A stretch of 64,000 bases of DNA from Bacterioplanes sanyensis (GCF_014652515.1 NZ_BMYY01000003.1:248001-312000); one strand, 5' to 3'; positions 38,187 through 49,644 are shown, counted from the stretch's first letter. Notes: generated by a model not told the origin, from the sequence alone. Translations and numbers: made by a program.

Positions 38187-39418
38187 GATACGACTCCTGA
38201 CTGATCTTCATGCACGCCATCAAGGCTGGCCACGGTATGTATGTCTTTATCACCACGGCCCGATAAATTAACCACGATGCTTTGATCGCTGCGCATGGTT
38301 TTCGCCAGTTTCATACCAAAGGCGATGGCATGAGCACTTTCCAGCGCTGGCATAATGCCTTCCATGCGAGTCAATTGATGAAAGGCTTGCAACGCTTCGT
38401 CATCGGTGGCCGCAACATAATGTGCACGACCAATGTCCTTCAACCAGGAATGCTCAGGCCCAACGCCGGGATAGTCCAGACCCGCCGACACCGAATGCGT
38501 ACCCATGATTTGGCCATTGTCGTCTTCCATTAAGTAGGTGCGGTTGCCGTGCAGCACACCAGGGCGCCCTTTGCTCAGCGGTGCGGCATGATCATCACCA
38601 TCAAGACCCAAGCCACCGGCTTCAACACCGTACATGGCGGTTTCATCGTGACCGATGTACGGGTGGAACATGCCAATGGCATTGGATCCACCGCCGACGC
38701 AGGCCACCAACGCATCCGGCTGGCGCCCTATCAACTCCAAACTCTGACGCTGCGTTTCACGGCCGATGATGGTTTGAAAATCACGCACCAGCATTGGGTA
38801 AGGATGCGGCCCTGCCGCCGTGCCAATAATGTAGAAAGTATCATCGACATGGGTAACCCAGTGGCGCATGGCTTCGTTCATCGCATCTTTCAGCGTACGC
38901 GTGCCCGACTCTACGGCTTCCACCTCAGCACCCAACAGGTTCATACGATAGACATTGAGTTTTTGCCGCTCGACGTCCACCGCGCCCATAAACACCCGGC
39001 ATTCCAGGCCGAAGCGCGCCGCTACCGTGGCCGAGGCAACGCCGTGTTGGCCGGCGCCGGTTTCAGCAATCACCTTTTTCTTGCCCATATATTTGGCCAG
39101 CAATGCCTGACCAATGGTGTTGTTGATTTTGTGGGCACCGGTGTGATTCAAATCTTCGCGCTTAAGATAGATTTGCGCACCACCACAATGGGCCGACAAA
39201 CGCTCAGCATGATACAGCGGTGATGGACGCCCCACATAGTGTGCCAAATCACGGTCAAACTCGGCCCAAAAATCGGGGTCTTGGCGCAGCTTAGAATAGG
39301 TTTGCTGCAGCTCATCCAATGCTGCGGTCAGAGTTTCAGAAACAAACCGGCCGCCAAAAATACCAAAGTGGCCGCGCTCATCCGGCAGTGTTAAGTCGAT
39401 TGCGTTGTTGGTCGCCAT
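38183..39418 (-). CDS. trpB: Tryptophan synthase beta chain TrpB
   Basis: PLP enzyme joining indole to serine. 411 residues; PLP lysine Lys97 in [25 protein letters not shown] loop, and serine-phosphate loop [12 protein letters not shown]. The start at ATG 39418 is preceded by GAGGT at good spacing, although it lies 41 bp inside the end of trpF. The N-terminal [18 protein letters not shown] aligns with the Pseudomonas-type TrpB N-terminus. Confidence 0.97.
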   Translation of the reverse strand: MATNNAIDLTLPDERGHFGIFGGRFVSETLTAALDELQQTYSKLRQDPDFWAEFDRDLAHYVGRPSPLYHAERLSAHCGGAQIYLKREDLNHTGAHKINNTIGQALLAKYMGKKKVIAETGAGQHGVASATVAARFGLECRVFMGAVDVERQKLNVYRMNLLGAEVEAVESGTRTLKDAMNEAMRHWVTHVDDTFYIIGTAAGPHPYPMLVRDFQTIIGRETQRQSLELIGRQPDALVACVGGGSNAIGMFHPYIGHDETAMYGVEAGGLGLDGDDHAAPLSKGRPGVLHGNRTYLMEDDNGQIMGTHSVSAGLDYPGVGPEHSWLKDIGRAHYVAATDDEALQAFHQLTRMEGIMPALESAHAIAFGMKLAKTMRSDQSIVVNLSGRGDKDIHTVASLDGVHEDQSGVVS

Positions 39419-40031
39419 ACTGGACCTCTTTCATAAATGCACAAATTTTGTCGTGATCCTTGATGCCTTTCTCGGCTTCGACACCGCCACTAACATCAAC
39501 CGCATATGGGCTAACTTGCTCAATGGCCGTTGCAACATTGGATGGCGCTAGGCCACCCGCTAAGATCACGGGGGTTTGCAGTTCCTCAGGAATCAAAGAC
39601 CAGTCAAATGACTCGCCGGTTCCGCCGGGAACTCCTGGCTTATAGCTGTCTAGCAGAATCGCCAGTGCACTTGGGAAGCGCAGGCATGACGCCACCACAT
39701 CCGACGCTTGCCGGACGCGTAATGCCTTAATGAAGGGATGTTTGAACTGACTGCAGAAGTCATCTTCCTCGTCACCATGAAATTGAAGCAAATCGATTCT
39801 AACGCTATTCAGAACCGTCTGCACCTCTTCTCGCGAAGGGTTAACAAACAAAGCCGTGACCGTGACAAACGCCGGCACTGCCAGCGCAATTTCACGTGCC
39901 TGCTCAACACTGACAGCGCGCGGACTGGGCGCATAAAACACCAGCCCAATCGCATCGGCTCCCGCCTCAACCGCAGCCACAGCATCTTCGGGGCGGGTAA
40001 TACCGCAGATTTTTACTCGGGTCCTGACCAT
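39378..40031 (-). CDS. trpF: Phosphoribosylanthranilate isomerase TrpF
   Basis: Amadori rearrangement of phosphoribosylanthranilate in tryptophan synthesis. 217 residues; catalytic Cys in [12 protein letters not shown] (about 6-17), [28 protein letters not shown] and [15 protein letters not shown]. Start at ATG 40031 after AGAGGTG; GTG at 40037 is in frame. The C-terminus runs about 10 residues beyond the usual end ([13 protein letters not shown]) because it overlaps trpB by 41 bp. Monofunctional, i.e. not fused to TrpC. Confidence 0.95.
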   Translation of the reverse strand: MVRTRVKICGITRPEDAVAAVEAGADAIGLVFYAPSPRAVSVEQAREIALAVPAFVTVTALFVNPSREEVQTVLNSVRIDLLQFHGDEEDDFCSQFKHPFIKALRVRQASDVVASCLRFPSALAILLDSYKPGVPGGTGESFDWSLIPEELQTPVILAGGLAPSNVATAIEQVSPYAVDVSGGVEAEKGIKDHDKICAFMKEVQYGDQQRNRLNTAG

Positions 40032-40039
40032 ACACACCT

Positions 40040-40852
40040 CTAGGAAATCAGAGGCGCCAGAATAGCAGGTCCGGCCGGCTGACAGGGAATAGAGAACTCC
40101 TGCGGATAATCCACACCGACAAAATACAAGCCTTCGGCTGGCGCCGTCACACCACCTTTTCTGCGATCACAGCTGGCCAACACCTCCGCCATCCAATTTA
40201 CCGGCGCACGGGACTGCCCAATCGGCAGCAGCACCCCAACAATGTTGCGCACCATATGATACAAAAATGCACTGCCGTGCAGCTCCAACACAATCAACTG
40301 TCCGAAGCGCCTGACTTGTGCCCGATACATGGTCTTCACCGGCGAATGCGCCTGACAATCACGGGCACGAAACGCGCTGAAGTCATGCTCTCCGATCAAG
40401 GCCTGCACCGCCTCATGCATCAGCTCAGCATCCAGCGGATAGCGCCACCAAGTGAGCTGGTCATGCATCAATGCCGGCTTTACTGGAGCATTATTAATGA
40501 TGTAGCGATAGTGGCGGCCCGATGCTCGAAAGCGCGCGTGGAACTCAGCATCCACCGGCCCCAACCATTGCACAGCAACGCCCGCCGGGAGATTGGTATT
40601 AATCCCCATCAGCCAGCCATAGTCACTGCGTTTGGCGGACGTATCGAAATGAATAACTTGCTGACAGGCATGCACACCGGCATCGGTACGTCCGGCACAG
40701 ACGACCTCCACTGGGTGATTGGCAACAAATGAAATGGCCGCTTCAAGAGCGGCCTGTACGGTAGGTTCGTTGTGATGTTTTTGACGCTGCCAGCCGTGGA
40801 AATAACTACCGTTATACTCCACCACGGCGGCATAGCGTTGTGTATCTGACAT
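40040..40852 (-). CDS. truA: tRNA pseudouridine(38-40) synthase TruA
   Basis: Converts U38-U40 in tRNA anticodon arms. 270 residues; catalytic Asp in [22 protein letters not shown] (about 51-72), RHYRYIINN and [14 protein letters not shown]. Its ATG follows the fimV stop with no gap (TAAATG), so translation is probably coupled. The fimV-truA-trpF order is the same as in Pseudomonas. Confidence 0.97.
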   Translation of the reverse strand: MSDTQRYAAVVEYNGSYFHGWQRQKHHNEPTVQAALEAAISFVANHPVEVVCAGRTDAGVHACQQVIHFDTSAKRSDYGWLMGINTNLPAGVAVQWLGPVDAEFHARFRASGRHYRYIINNAPVKPALMHDQLTWWRYPLDAELMHEAVQALIGEHDFSAFRARDCQAHSPVKTMYRAQVRRFGQLIVLELHGSAFLYHMVRNIVGVLLPIGQSRAPVNWMAEVLASCDRRKGGVTAPAEGLYFVGVDYPQEFSIPCQPAGPAILAPLIS

Positions 40853-43800
40853 TTAACTCATGCTGTCCATCATACTGCGGGCTTCTTGTTTTTGCTGGTC
40901 ACTGCCTTCTTGCAGCACCTCTTGCAACAATTCTTTGGCACCATCGGCATCTTCCATGTCGATGTAGGCGCGAGCAAGATCCAGCTTAGTGGCACACTCA
41001 TCGGTACCGGCCAAGAAGTCAAACTCATCGTCTGCGGCTGCCAGCTCATCAAGATCGATGTCATCCGTCGCGCGACCACCAGTTTGCGGCGCCTCACTGG
41101 CCATAGGAGCAGGCTCTTCAGCGACAGGAGCAGGAGCAGGAGCTTCCGGCTCTTCCTCCGGTGCGGCAAAGTCTTCCAACTCAGAGTCCAGATCGGCCAT
41201 ATCCGCAGACAGATCGAAGTCACCCGGGTCATCATCTTGTTGGTCGGCAGAAGCTTCAGACAAGCTCTCCAACTCCGACATAAAGTCATCGGCATTGGTT
41301 ACTTCTTCTTTACCATCGGCTGTTGTGCGCGGCTCAACTTCATCCGGCACAAAGGATGATTGCTCCAGCTCGGCTTCCAGCTCCTGCAACGCACTGCTTT
41401 CTTCTTCACTGATTTCAGCGACGGAATCATCATCGCCCAAGTCAAAATCGAGCACGTTATCAGCGTCGGCAGCTGCGACTTCTGGCTCTTCTGCTTTCGG
41501 CTCCTCGGGCTCTTGCAGCGAACTGAGATCAAACTCAAGGGCATTATCACCATTGTCGCTGTCTAAAACATCCTCCAAGGCATCCGCTGCGCTAACTTCA
41601 TCTGCACCCGCGTCATCGCCAGTGGAGAAGTCAGACAAGTCAAAGTCAAGACCGTTGCTGTCAGACTCTGGCTGCTCCTCAGCAGGCAATTCCAAGCCAT
41701 CGTCCATGCTAGATTCAGCGGCACTATCGCCCAAATCAAAGTCCAACGACTCATCCAAATCTGCATCGAGATCTAACGTTGGCACATCTTCTAGGCCGCC
41801 GTCGTCGCCTACTGAGTCATCACCCAGTTCAAGTGCAGATTCGAAGTCAAGAGAAGAGCTGTCGCTAGCATCCGCTGAAGCTGCGAAGATATCTTCAACG
41901 TTATCACCACCTTTGTCATCCGACAGGTCTAATGCATCGGAGAAGTCGAGACCACTGTCGAACTCTTCAGACAAGGACTCGTCCAGCTCGGGAATGTCGC
42001 TATCCAAACTCATACCTAGCTGCTCATCGCCACCGACAGTGGCAGGAGCCTGAGGCGCAGACAAACGCGAACGCATTTGCTGAGCTTGTTCATTGGCCTG
42101 ATGATCGCCCAGCATATTGAGAGCACCTTCAGCCTCCGCAAATGCTTGGCCATCGTCCATTTCCACCAAGACTTCTAGCAGTTTAAGGCGCAAATCAGTA
42201 CGACTTGGCTCATCTTCGATGGCGCCTGTTAGCAAATCCACGGCCTGGTCAAATTTACCGTAAGCGATGTAAATATCAGACTCACTGATAACATCTTCTG
42301 TTTGCGCCACTGGCGTGAAGTCGTCGTTCACCTCTTCTGCGGCGGCGACATTAGACTCTGGCGCATCCAAGTCGGCGCCCAGATCTAAGGTTTCCTTCTC
42401 TAAGTCTGCCTCGGCATCAAAGTCAAAATCATCCAGTTTACCGGCATCAGTGGGGGCATCGAACTCCGCAGCAGGCACTTCAACAGCCTCTTCGGCTTGC
42501 TCTTGCGATTCTTTGCGTTTTCTAACAACGCGATATCCCACCAGACCCAACAACGCCAATACCAAGGCGCTGCCGCCCAGTAGAATTGGCTGCATCAGGG
42601 TATCCATCATGGACGGTTGCGCTTGCTGTGATTCGCGCGCGATGCGCTCAGCCAGCTGGCGGCGACGCTCTTCGGCAGCAGCTAATTCCTCTGCCGATGG
42701 TGTTGGCTCAGTTTCTACAGCCGGCTCAGCTGGAGCCTCATAGGGCTCTTGGTTCGAGCCACTGTCTTCTGGCTGGCTGTAGTTAAAATCCACATTATCA
42801 GAGTCCTCTGGCATGGCCTCTGGCGAGTCATTCATATCTGACTCAGCGTATGGATCTTCTGGCTGCGACAAAGGCTCCTCGGACTCTTCATCGCTCAGCT
42901 GCATATTGGCAAGCTGATCATCTTTCAGCGTAATCAAACGCTCCAGATTGCCGATTTGTTCTTCTAGAGCTTGCAGGCGCTCACGTAACTCTTCGTTTTC
43001 ACGGCGGCTGCGATCCAGCTCTTCCAACGTCATTGCCAGATCATTTTCTAGCTGCTGCTGACTGCCACTGGCCATGTCACTGTCAACCTGACCGCTGCTG
43101 CCAGCCACATCTTCTTGCTGCTCTGAAGGCGATAGCAAGCGCACTTCACCATCACCTTGCTGGGCTGTTTCAGGCTCAGCTGCAGTAGAGCGACCAGTGG
43201 CACTTAATTGAGCGCCTGATGCGTTGATGTCTTTATTTTGGCGTGAAACTTCTGCCAATGCTTGCTGTTCAGATACGCCACTGAGCTCATCAGCACCCGG
43301 AATTCTCAAAACCTTGTGCGTTTTTAAGCGATTGATATTGCCACCAATAAAAGCATCTGGGTTCGCTTGTTGAATAGCGACCATCATACGCTGCGGCGAC
43401 ACATTGGAATCAGGGCGGGTATTGAGCGCGATATTCCACAAGGTGTCGTTGGGTTTGACCTTGTAGGTGCCTGGCTCAGTTGGCTCTTGCGTCCAATCCT
43501 GACGATCAGCGCTGCTGCCCGTGGTCACGATTTGCGTTTCTACCTGATCCGCCGTACCCGGTTGCTCTACATATACGGTTTCAACCGTTGCTGGCGTGGT
43601 CACTGATAAGGGCGCTACTGCGCCATCATCTGCAAACACCGGCGGATCCAGCAGCACTGTATACTCTCTCAGCACACGACCGGCCGGCCAGTTCAGTTCC
43701 ACTAAAAAGTTCAAAAAGGGTTCAGTGACGGGCTCACGGGTCGACAAAATAATTTTGTCGCCCTCGACTTTGAAATCGATCTTGGTCAGGAAAAACACTC

Positions 43801-44017
43801 GGTCAACACCAGCGTTTTCAAAATCCCGTGGAGAAGCCAGCTTGGGTTTTATTTCCCACTGCGACAAGTCTTCCACTTCAACCAAGGCGATCTCGGCTTT
43901 AAGAGGCTGATTAAGGGCGGAATCCAGCTCCAGTTCCCCTAGCCCTAGCGCCAGAGAATGACCTGAAAGTGTCAAGCCACCGGCCAGCATTAAAGTGTTC
44001 GCAAGTAGGCGCTTCAT
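40853..44017 (-). CDS. fimV: FimV/HubP polar hub protein
   Basis: Large inner-membrane protein required for type IV pilus assembly and polar organisation. 1054 residues: signal peptide (about 1-23), FimV N-terminal domain (about 24-125, LGLGELELDSALNQPLKAEIAL), peptidoglycan-binding LysM (about 184-239, YKVKPNDTLWNIAL), coiled coil (about 320-375), transmembrane span (about 476-497), then a very acidic cytoplasmic region with repeated LDFDLGD/LDFSDAL-type motifs. A C-terminal FimV TPR-like motif (CATKLDLARAYIDMEDADGAKELLQEVL) closes it. Located between asd and truA as in Pseudomonas. The acidic repeats vary greatly among species. Confidence 0.95.
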   Translation of the reverse strand: MKRLLANTLMLAGGLTLSGHSLALGLGELELDSALNQPLKAEIALVEVEDLSQWEIKPKLASPRDFENAGVDRVFFLTKIDFKVEGDKIILSTREPVTEPFLNFLVELNWPAGRVLREYTVLLDPPVFADDGAVAPLSVTTPATVETVYVEQPGTADQVETQIVTTGSSADRQDWTQEPTEPGTYKVKPNDTLWNIALNTRPDSNVSPQRMMVAIQQANPDAFIGGNINRLKTHKVLRIPGADELSGVSEQQALAEVSRQNKDINASGAQLSATGRSTAAEPETAQQGDGEVRLLSPSEQQEDVAGSSGQVDSDMASGSQQQLENDLAMTLEELDRSRRENEELRERLQALEEQIGNLERLITLKDDQLANMQLSDEESEEPLSQPEDPYAESDMNDSPEAMPEDSDNVDFNYSQPEDSGSNQEPYEAPAEPAVETEPTPSAEELAAAEERRRQLAERIARESQQAQPSMMDTLMQPILLGGSALVLALLGLVGYRVVRKRKESQEQAEEAVEVPAAEFDAPTDAGKLDDFDFDAEADLEKETLDLGADLDAPESNVAAAEEVNDDFTPVAQTEDVISESDIYIAYGKFDQAVDLLTGAIEDEPSRTDLRLKLLEVLVEMDDGQAFAEAEGALNMLGDHQANEQAQQMRSRLSAPQAPATVGGDEQLGMSLDSDIPELDESLSEEFDSGLDFSDALDLSDDKGGDNVEDIFAASADASDSSSLDFESALELGDDSVGDDGGLEDVPTLDLDADLDESLDFDLGDSAAESSMDDGLELPAEEQPESDSNGLDFDLSDFSTGDDAGADEVSAADALEDVLDSDNGDNALEFDLSSLQEPEEPKAEEPEVAAADADNVLDFDLGDDDSVAEISEEESSALQELEAELEQSSFVPDEVEPRTTADGKEEVTNADDFMSELESLSEASADQQDDDPGDFDLSADMADLDSELEDFAAPEEEPEAPAPAPVAEEPAPMASEAPQTGGRATDDIDLDELAAADDEFDFLAGTDECATKLDLARAYIDMEDADGAKELLQEVLQEGSDQQKQEARSMMDSMS

Positions 44018-44359
44018 TCATTGCTTCCTTGTTTTTTCTCACGGCAATGCAATCACTGTAGATGATTGCGGCATGCATTCGATATCTATGTTTCGACAAT
44101 CCTAACCCAGCTTACCCTTTGGATTCCGTGATCTGGTACGGCTTGTCGCATATTGCCCAGCAATTTATCAACATGACCCTACCGTAGAAACAACACGGAT
44201 TCCTTATATATTCCCTTAATAAGCGAGGCCAAGTATCAAATATAAAACAGCATAGCGCAATGTTTTGGCTTTGCCCGATGACATAAAAGCGAGAAAGAAG
44301 AAGAACTTAGGCAAGAAATGAGAAGAAGTTCATGAAAAGCGGGGCAAGCCCCGCTCCAA
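44018..44359. other. fimV upstream region
   Basis: 342 bp between the asd stop and the fimV start, A+T-richer than its surroundings. It contains the asd terminator at its asd end and presumably a fimV promoter. AAGGAAG lies just before the fimV ATG. No small gene is supported. Confidence 0.5.
44335..44355 (-). terminator. asd terminator
   Basis: Perfect stem AGCGGGGC / GCCCCGCT at 44338-44355, just after the asd stop, followed on the minus strand by TTTTC. It separates the leuCDB-asd transcript from fimV. Confidence 0.78.
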
Positions 44360-45484
44360 TTATGCGGCCTGTAACAGAATGCGAAGGGTACGACGCAGCG
44401 GCTCAGCGGCACCCCACAGCAGCTGATCACCGACGGTAAACGCTGAAATATATTCAGGCCCCATGGCCAGTTTGCGGATGCGCCCAACAGGTATCGACAA
44501 AGTGCCTGTAACTTTGGCAGGCGTTAGCTCCGTCATGCTGACATCACGATCATTGGCAATGACTTTGACCCACTCGTTGTGCTGATCCAGCAAACGCTCG
44601 ATTTCAGCCACGGGCAGGTCTTTTTTCAGTTTCATGGTCATCGCCTGACTGTGACAGCGCATGGCACCGACGCGCACACAAATGCCATCTATGGGCACGG
44701 GCGCCTCTGTCAGCCCAAGGATTTTGTTGGCTTCAACTTGCGCTTTCCATTCTTCACGCGACTGACCACTGTCGAGCTGCGAGTCGATGTAGGGAATTAA
44801 ACTGCCCGCCAGCGGCACACCAAATTGATCGGCTGGGTAGTCATCGCTGCGAATATGTTCAGCGACTTGGCGATCAATATCGAGAATGGCAGCCGCAGGA
44901 TCGTCCAGTTTGTCCTTCACATTGGCGTGAATTGAACCCATTTGACTGATCAGCTCGCGCATGTGCTTAGCACCAGAGCCGGAAGCCGCTTGATAGGTCA
45001 TGGGCGCTACCCACTCGACCAAGTCAGCCTCAAACAAACCGCCCAGTGCCAACAACATCAGTGACACAGTGCAGTTACCGCCCACAAAGGTATTGCCACC
45101 GTCACTGATTGCTTGACGAATTTGCTGGCCGTTTACTGGGTCCAGTACGATCACTGCCTGATCATCCATGCGCAGCGCAGAGGCCGCATCAATCCAGTAA
45201 CCCTGCCAACCTGAATCGCGCAGCTTGCTGTAAACCGCCTTGGTATAGTCTCCGCCCTGGCAGGTGATAATGACCTCTTGTGCCGACAGCGCGTCTATAT
45301 CAAAAGCGTCCTGCAAACTACCGCAATCGCGACCGGCATAATCGGGAGCCGGTTGACCGGCTTGCGAGGTGGTAAAAAAGGTAGGCTCGATCAGCTCAAA
45401 ATCTTGCTCTTGCTGCATACGGTCCATCAACACCGAACCGACCATGCCGCGCCAGCCTACTAACCCTACTTTCTTTAAAGCCAT
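44360..45484 (-). CDS. asd: Aspartate-semialdehyde dehydrogenase Asd
   Basis: NADPH-dependent reduction of aspartyl phosphate, the branch point to lysine/diaminopimelate, methionine and threonine. 374 residues: NADP-binding [18 protein letters not shown] (about 6-23), catalytic Cys138 in [12 protein letters not shown], and [16 protein letters not shown]. It is the long gammaproteobacterial form. 8 bp from leuB, probably in one operon with leuCDB, then a terminator. Confidence 0.97.
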   Translation of the reverse strand: MALKKVGLVGWRGMVGSVLMDRMQQEQDFELIEPTFFTTSQAGQPAPDYAGRDCGSLQDAFDIDALSAQEVIITCQGGDYTKAVYSKLRDSGWQGYWIDAASALRMDDQAVIVLDPVNGQQIRQAISDGGNTFVGGNCTVSLMLLALGGLFEADLVEWVAPMTYQAASGSGAKHMRELISQMGSIHANVKDKLDDPAAAILDIDRQVAEHIRSDDYPADQFGVPLAGSLIPYIDSQLDSGQSREEWKAQVEANKILGLTEAPVPIDGICVRVGAMRCHSQAMTMKLKKDLPVAEIERLLDQHNEWVKVIANDRDVSMTELTPAKVTGTLSIPVGRIRKLAMGPEYISAFTVGDQLLWGAAEPLRRTLRILLQAA

Positions 45485-45492
45485 AATCGTAT

Positions 45493-46578
45493 TTACACCG
45501 TTTGCAAAGCAGCAACCACTGCTTCACCCATTTGCTGAGTGCCGACTTTTTGCGTGCCCTCAGAATAAATGTCTGCCGTGCGCAGGCCCTGATCCAGAAC
45601 CTTGCTGACGGCTCGCTCAATTGCATCGGCGGCGTCGCCGTGACCCAGAGAATAACGCAGCATCATGGCCGCTGACAAAATCGTCGCTAATGGGTTGGCA
45701 ATTCCCTGGCCAGCAATATCCGGCGCCGAACCATGACAAGGTTCGTACATACCCTTGTTGTTTTTATCCAGTGATGCCGATGGCAGCATGCCAATGGAGC
45801 CTGTCAACATGGCTGCGGCATCGGACAAAATATCGCCAAACATATTGCCCGTCACCATTACATCAAACTGTTTAGGTGCGCGCACCAGCTGCATCGCCGC
45901 GTTATCGACGTACATATGCGACAGCTCGACGTCCGGATACTCGGGTGCCATTTCTTCCAGCACTTCACGCCACAGCACCGTTACTTCAAGTACGTTGGCC
46001 TTGTCGACCGAGCACAGCTTTTTATTACGCTTTTGCGCCGACTCAAACGCGACGCGAGCGATGCGACGAATTTCAGATTCACTGTAAACGTAGGTGTTGT
46101 ACCCTTCTCGCTCGCCATTTTCTAACGTGCGAATGCCTCTTGGCTGACCAAAATAAATGCCGCCGGTTAACTCACGCACGATTAAAATATCAAGACCTGA
46201 CGCCACTTCAGGTTTTAGCGATGACGCCTCCGCCAGCTGCGGGTATAAAATCGCTGGGCGCAAGTTGCCGAACAACTCCAGCCCTGAACGCAAACCCAGC
46301 AAGCCTTTTTCTGGGCGCAGCTCACGATCTTCTAATTTATCCCATTTAGGGCCACCCACGGCACCGAGCAAAATGGCGTCCGCCGCCTTGGCTTTATCCA
46401 GGGTATCTTGCGGTAGCGGCGTGCCCGCTTCATCGTATGCAGCCCCGCCCACCAGCGCCTGTTCAAACGCCAGGCCCAATGCGTATTTTGCGTTGACCGC
46501 ATCGAGCACTTTCTGCGCTTCGGCAACAATTTCCGGGCCAATGCCGTCACCCGGCAACATCAATATTGTTTGTGACAT
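45493..46578 (-). CDS. leuB: 3-isopropylmalate dehydrogenase LeuB
   Basis: NAD-dependent oxidative decarboxylation in leucine synthesis. 361 residues from ATG 46578, preceded by AAGGAT; a TTG at 46584 is also in frame. Signatures include [39 protein letters not shown] and [26 protein letters not shown]. It follows leuD by 22 bp and precedes asd. Confidence 0.97.
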   Translation of the reverse strand: MSQTILMLPGDGIGPEIVAEAQKVLDAVNAKYALGLAFEQALVGGAAYDEAGTPLPQDTLDKAKAADAILLGAVGGPKWDKLEDRELRPEKGLLGLRSGLELFGNLRPAILYPQLAEASSLKPEVASGLDILIVRELTGGIYFGQPRGIRTLENGEREGYNTYVYSESEIRRIARVAFESAQKRNKKLCSVDKANVLEVTVLWREVLEEMAPEYPDVELSHMYVDNAAMQLVRAPKQFDVMVTGNMFGDILSDAAAMLTGSIGMLPSASLDKNNKGMYEPCHGSAPDIAGQGIANPLATILSAAMMLRYSLGHGDAADAIERAVSKVLDQGLRTADIYSEGTQKVGTQQMGEAVVAALQTV

Positions 46579-46600
46579 GTTCAATCCTTACTCGGTCAAC

Positions 46601-47239
46601 TTAACGAAATAACCAGGGTGCTTGTTGGCGACGCTGCTGCTCATAGTGGCGAATGGCGTCGGCATCCTGCAGCGTCAGACCAATGTCATCCAAGCCATTT
46701 AGCAGACAATGACGACGAAACTCATCGACCTCAAAACCTAACACCTCACCCTCTGGCGTGGTCACGGTTTGCTGATGCAGATCAATGGTTAGCTGATAGC
46801 CTTCATTGGCCTCACATTGCTGAAATAAGCGATCCACAGCGGCTTCATTTAATACAATGGGCAGCAAGCCATTTTTAAAGCAATTGTTGTAAAAAATATC
46901 GGCAAAGCTGGGGGCAATCACTGCACGAAAGCCAAAATCGTCCAGCGCCCAGGGCGCATGTTCACGACTCGAGCCGCAGCCAAAGTTCTCGCGCGCCAAT
47001 AATACCGAGGCACCCTGATAGCGTGGCTGGTTTAACACAAAATCCGGATTTAACGGCCGCTGGCTGTTGTCGGCATCGGGCTGGCCTTCATCCAAGTAAC
47101 GCAATTCATCAAATAAATTCGGGCCAAAGCCGCTGCGTTTAATGGACTTTAAAAACTGCTTGGGAATGATCATGTCGGTATCGACATTGGCACGATCCAT
47201 CGGCGCAACCAGGCCGGAATGCACAGTAAACTCTTTCAT
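46601..47239 (-). CDS. leuD: 3-isopropylmalate dehydratase small subunit LeuD
   Basis: Swivel-domain subunit of isopropylmalate isomerase; partners LeuC. 212 residues from ATG 47239 with AAGGAG 7 bp upstream (GTG at 47242 is in frame). Conserved [20 protein letters not shown] and [15 protein letters not shown]. Lies 11 bp after leuC. Confidence 0.97.
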   Translation of the reverse strand: MKEFTVHSGLVAPMDRANVDTDMIIPKQFLKSIKRSGFGPNLFDELRYLDEGQPDADNSQRPLNPDFVLNQPRYQGASVLLARENFGCGSSREHAPWALDDFGFRAVIAPSFADIFYNNCFKNGLLPIVLNEAAVDRLFQQCEANEGYQLTIDLHQQTVTTPEGEVLGFEVDEFRRHCLLNGLDDIGLTLQDADAIRHYEQQRRQQAPWLFR

Positions 47240-47250
47240 CACATCACTCC

Positions 47251-48669
47251 TTAAAATTCGCGCACATCAACAAAATGACCGGCAATCGCTGCTGCTGCCG
47301 CCATCGCTGGGCTGACCAAATGGGTGCGCCCGCCATACCCCTGACGCCCTTCAAAATTACGATTCGACGTCGACGCACAATGCTCACCGGCGCCGAGTTT
47401 GTCAGCATTCATAGCCAAGCACATAGAGCAACCCGGCTCACGCCATTCAAAACCCGCCGCGATAAAGACTTTGTCCAAGCCCTCGGCTTCTGCCTGTTGC
47501 TTCACTAAACCCGAGCCTGGCACCACCAACGCCTGCTTGACCGTGGCAGCCACTTGGCGACCTTCAGCAATGGCAGCCGCGGCGCGCAAGTCTTCGATAC
47601 GACTGTTGGTGCAAGAGCCGATAAATACTCGATCGAGATGAATGTCGGTAATTTTTTGTCCGCCTTTTAGCCCCATGTATTCATGGGCTCGGCGAATGGC
47701 CAAGCGGGCGCTTTCATCACTGGCGTCGTCTTCACTCGGCACCACACCATCGACGGTAGTGACCATTTCTGGTGAAGTTCCCCAGGTGACTTGCGGCTTG
47801 ATGTCGGCAGCATTGACCTCGACAACTTTGTCGAACTGCGCGTCGTCATCGGAGCGCAAATCCTGCCAAACCGCCACCGCTTGCTCCCACATTTCACCTT
47901 GAGGCGCGTACGGACGACCTTTAATGTAAGCCGCGGTAATGTCATCGAATGCCACCATGCCAACGCGCGCGCCCGCTTCGATGGCCATGTTGCACATGGT
48001 CATGCGCCCTTCCATGCTCATGGCACGCACTGCGCTGCCGCCAAACTCCATGGCGTAACCGTTACCTCCAGCCGTACCTATGACACCGATCACATGCAGC
48101 ACCACATCTTTGCCGGTGATACCCGCACCCAGTTCACCATCGATGCGAACCAACAGGTTTTTCATCTTGCGCTGAATCAGGCACTGGGTCGCCAGCACGT
48201 GCTCGACTTCCGATGTACCAATGCCATGCGCCAACGCTGCAAAAGCGCCATGGGTGGCGGTGTGAGAGTCACCACACACCACTGTCATACCCGGCAAGGT
48301 CGCACCCTGCTCTGGACCAACCACATGCACAATGCCCTGGCGCACGTCGCCCATGGCAAATTCTTCGATACCAAAGCTATCGCAGTTGTCATTCAGGGTT
48401 TTCACCTGGATGCGCGACACCGGATCTTGAATGCCATCAATGCCACTCAAGCGCTCCTCCGCCGTGGTGGGCACATTGTGATCGGGCGTGGCCAGATTGG
48501 CATCCAAGCGCCAAGGCTGGCGTCCGGCCAGACGCAACCCCTCGAAGGCTTGAGGTGACGTCACCTCGTGCAATAAGTGTCGGTCGATGTACAGCAAGGC
48601 GGTGCCATCATCGCGCTGCTTAACCACATGTTGCTGCCATAATTTGTCGTACAGAGTCTGTCCAGCCAT
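47251..48669 (-). CDS. leuC: 3-isopropylmalate dehydratase large subunit LeuC
   Basis: Aconitase-family 4Fe-4S subunit isomerising 2- and 3-isopropylmalate. 472 residues; cluster cysteines in [16 protein letters not shown] and GCSMCLAMN, and [32 protein letters not shown] start at ATG 48669 ([10 protein letters not shown]) after GGGAG; the frame opens 4 codons earlier. First gene of leuCDB-asd, divergent from a LysR gene. leuA is not in the window. Confidence 0.97.
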   Translation of the reverse strand: MAGQTLYDKLWQQHVVKQRDDGTALLYIDRHLLHEVTSPQAFEGLRLAGRQPWRLDANLATPDHNVPTTAEERLSGIDGIQDPVSRIQVKTLNDNCDSFGIEEFAMGDVRQGIVHVVGPEQGATLPGMTVVCGDSHTATHGAFAALAHGIGTSEVEHVLATQCLIQRKMKNLLVRIDGELGAGITGKDVVLHVIGVIGTAGGNGYAMEFGGSAVRAMSMEGRMTMCNMAIEAGARVGMVAFDDITAAYIKGRPYAPQGEMWEQAVAVWQDLRSDDDAQFDKVVEVNAADIKPQVTWGTSPEMVTTVDGVVPSEDDASDESARLAIRRAHEYMGLKGGQKITDIHLDRVFIGSCTNSRIEDLRAAAAIAEGRQVAATVKQALVVPGSGLVKQQAEAEGLDKVFIAAGFEWREPGCSMCLAMNADKLGAGEHCASTSNRNFEGRQGYGGRTHLVSPAMAAAAAIAGHFVDVREF

Positions 48670-48756
48670 GGTTGCTCCCAATGTCTCTCGTCATCACAGT
48701 GAAGGGACTATACGCCAGCTAAAAAACAACATAAATTCATATTTCTCCTTCATTGG

Positions 48757-48771
48757 ATTCCCAAGAGGAAT
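48757..48771. promoter_or_regulatory. Palindrome in the leuC-LysR divergent promoter region
   Basis: ATTCC-N5-GGAAT, a perfect interrupted inverted repeat overlapping the ribosome-binding site of the LysR gene. LysR proteins bind partly palindromic sites (T-N11-A) between divergent genes, so this may be an autoregulatory site. Unproven. Confidence 0.4.
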
Positions 48772-48774
48772 AAT

Positions 48775-49644
48775 ATGGACACTCAAGCCCTGCGCGCCTT
48801 TGTTGCCGTCGCCGAGCAGCACTCGTTTTCGTTGGCAGCGGAAGCGTTGCACCTGACGCAATCCGCCGTCAGCAAACGCGTGCAGCAACTGGAGCAACAG
48901 CTCGACTGCACACTGTTCGACCGACATAACCGCACCATCAGCCTGACTGAGAGCGGACACACCCTGCTGCCCAAAGCACAGAACATATTGGCGCTGATGG
49001 AGGACACGCGCATTGCCGTCGCTAACTTGTCGACAGGGGTCAGCGGCCGCTTGGCTCTGGCCACCAGCCATCACATCGGCTTGCATCGATTGCCACCTTT
49101 TTTGCGAGAACTCAGCCACCAGTACCCGCAAGTCGATACACAGCTCGCGTTCATGGGCTCCGAGCACGCCTACCAAGCCGTACAACAACGTCAAGTAGAG
49201 CTGGCATTAACCACGTTGGCGCAAACACCGCCCACCGGCATCAGCCAACAACCGATATGGCAGGACCCGCTGCTGTGCGTCTGCAGCCCGCAGCATCCGC
49301 TGGCCAAGCAAAGCATTACTGGCCTTAAGCAGCTAAGCCAGCACCCAGCCATTTTGCCTGAACCCAACACCACCACCTTCGAGTTAGTGGCTCAGGTGTT
49401 TCGTCAGCAGGGCTTAACCGTGCAAGCCCCGATGCCCACTAACTACTTGGAAACCATCAAAATGATGGTATCTGTTGGCTTGGGGTGGAGTTTGTTGCCA
49501 GCGACCATGGTCGACGAGCAACTGCACGTACTGCCCTGGCCGGCACAGCCGTTGGAGCGTCAGCTGGGGCTGGTGTATTTGCAGCAACGCACATTGAGCA
49601 ATGCCGCCCGAGCTTTTGTGACTTTACTGACAAATGCAAATTGA
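48775..49644 (+). CDS. LysR-family regulator divergent from leuCDB
   Basis: 289 residues: N-terminal winged helix (about 1-60; MDTQALRAFVAVAEQHSFSLAAEALHLTQSAVSKRVQQLE) and a periplasmic-binding-protein-like effector domain. Position opposite leuC, with 105 bp between starts, suggests it regulates leuCDB. Similar LysR genes flank leuC in Pseudomonas and relatives. The effector, perhaps a leucine-pathway intermediate, is unknown. GAGGAAT precedes the ATG. Confidence 0.9.
   Translation: MDTQALRAFVAVAEQHSFSLAAEALHLTQSAVSKRVQQLEQQLDCTLFDRHNRTISLTESGHTLLPKAQNILALMEDTRIAVANLSTGVSGRLALATSHHIGLHRLPPFLRELSHQYPQVDTQLAFMGSEHAYQAVQQRQVELALTTLAQTPPTGISQQPIWQDPLLCVCSPQHPLAKQSITGLKQLSQHPAILPEPNTTTFELVAQVFRQQGLTVQAPMPTNYLETIKMMVSVGLGWSLLPATMVDEQLHVLPWPAQPLERQLGLVYLQQRTLSNAARAFVTLLTNAN

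Noticed and set aside
40989-42053. 354-residue plus-strand Ser-rich frame antisense to fimV
   Set aside because: Mirror of the acidic Asp/Glu repeats of FimV read on the opposite strand; no independent coding evidence.
47791-48558. 255-residue plus-strand frame antisense to leuC
   Set aside because: leuC is unmistakable on the other strand; the His-rich translation has no family features.
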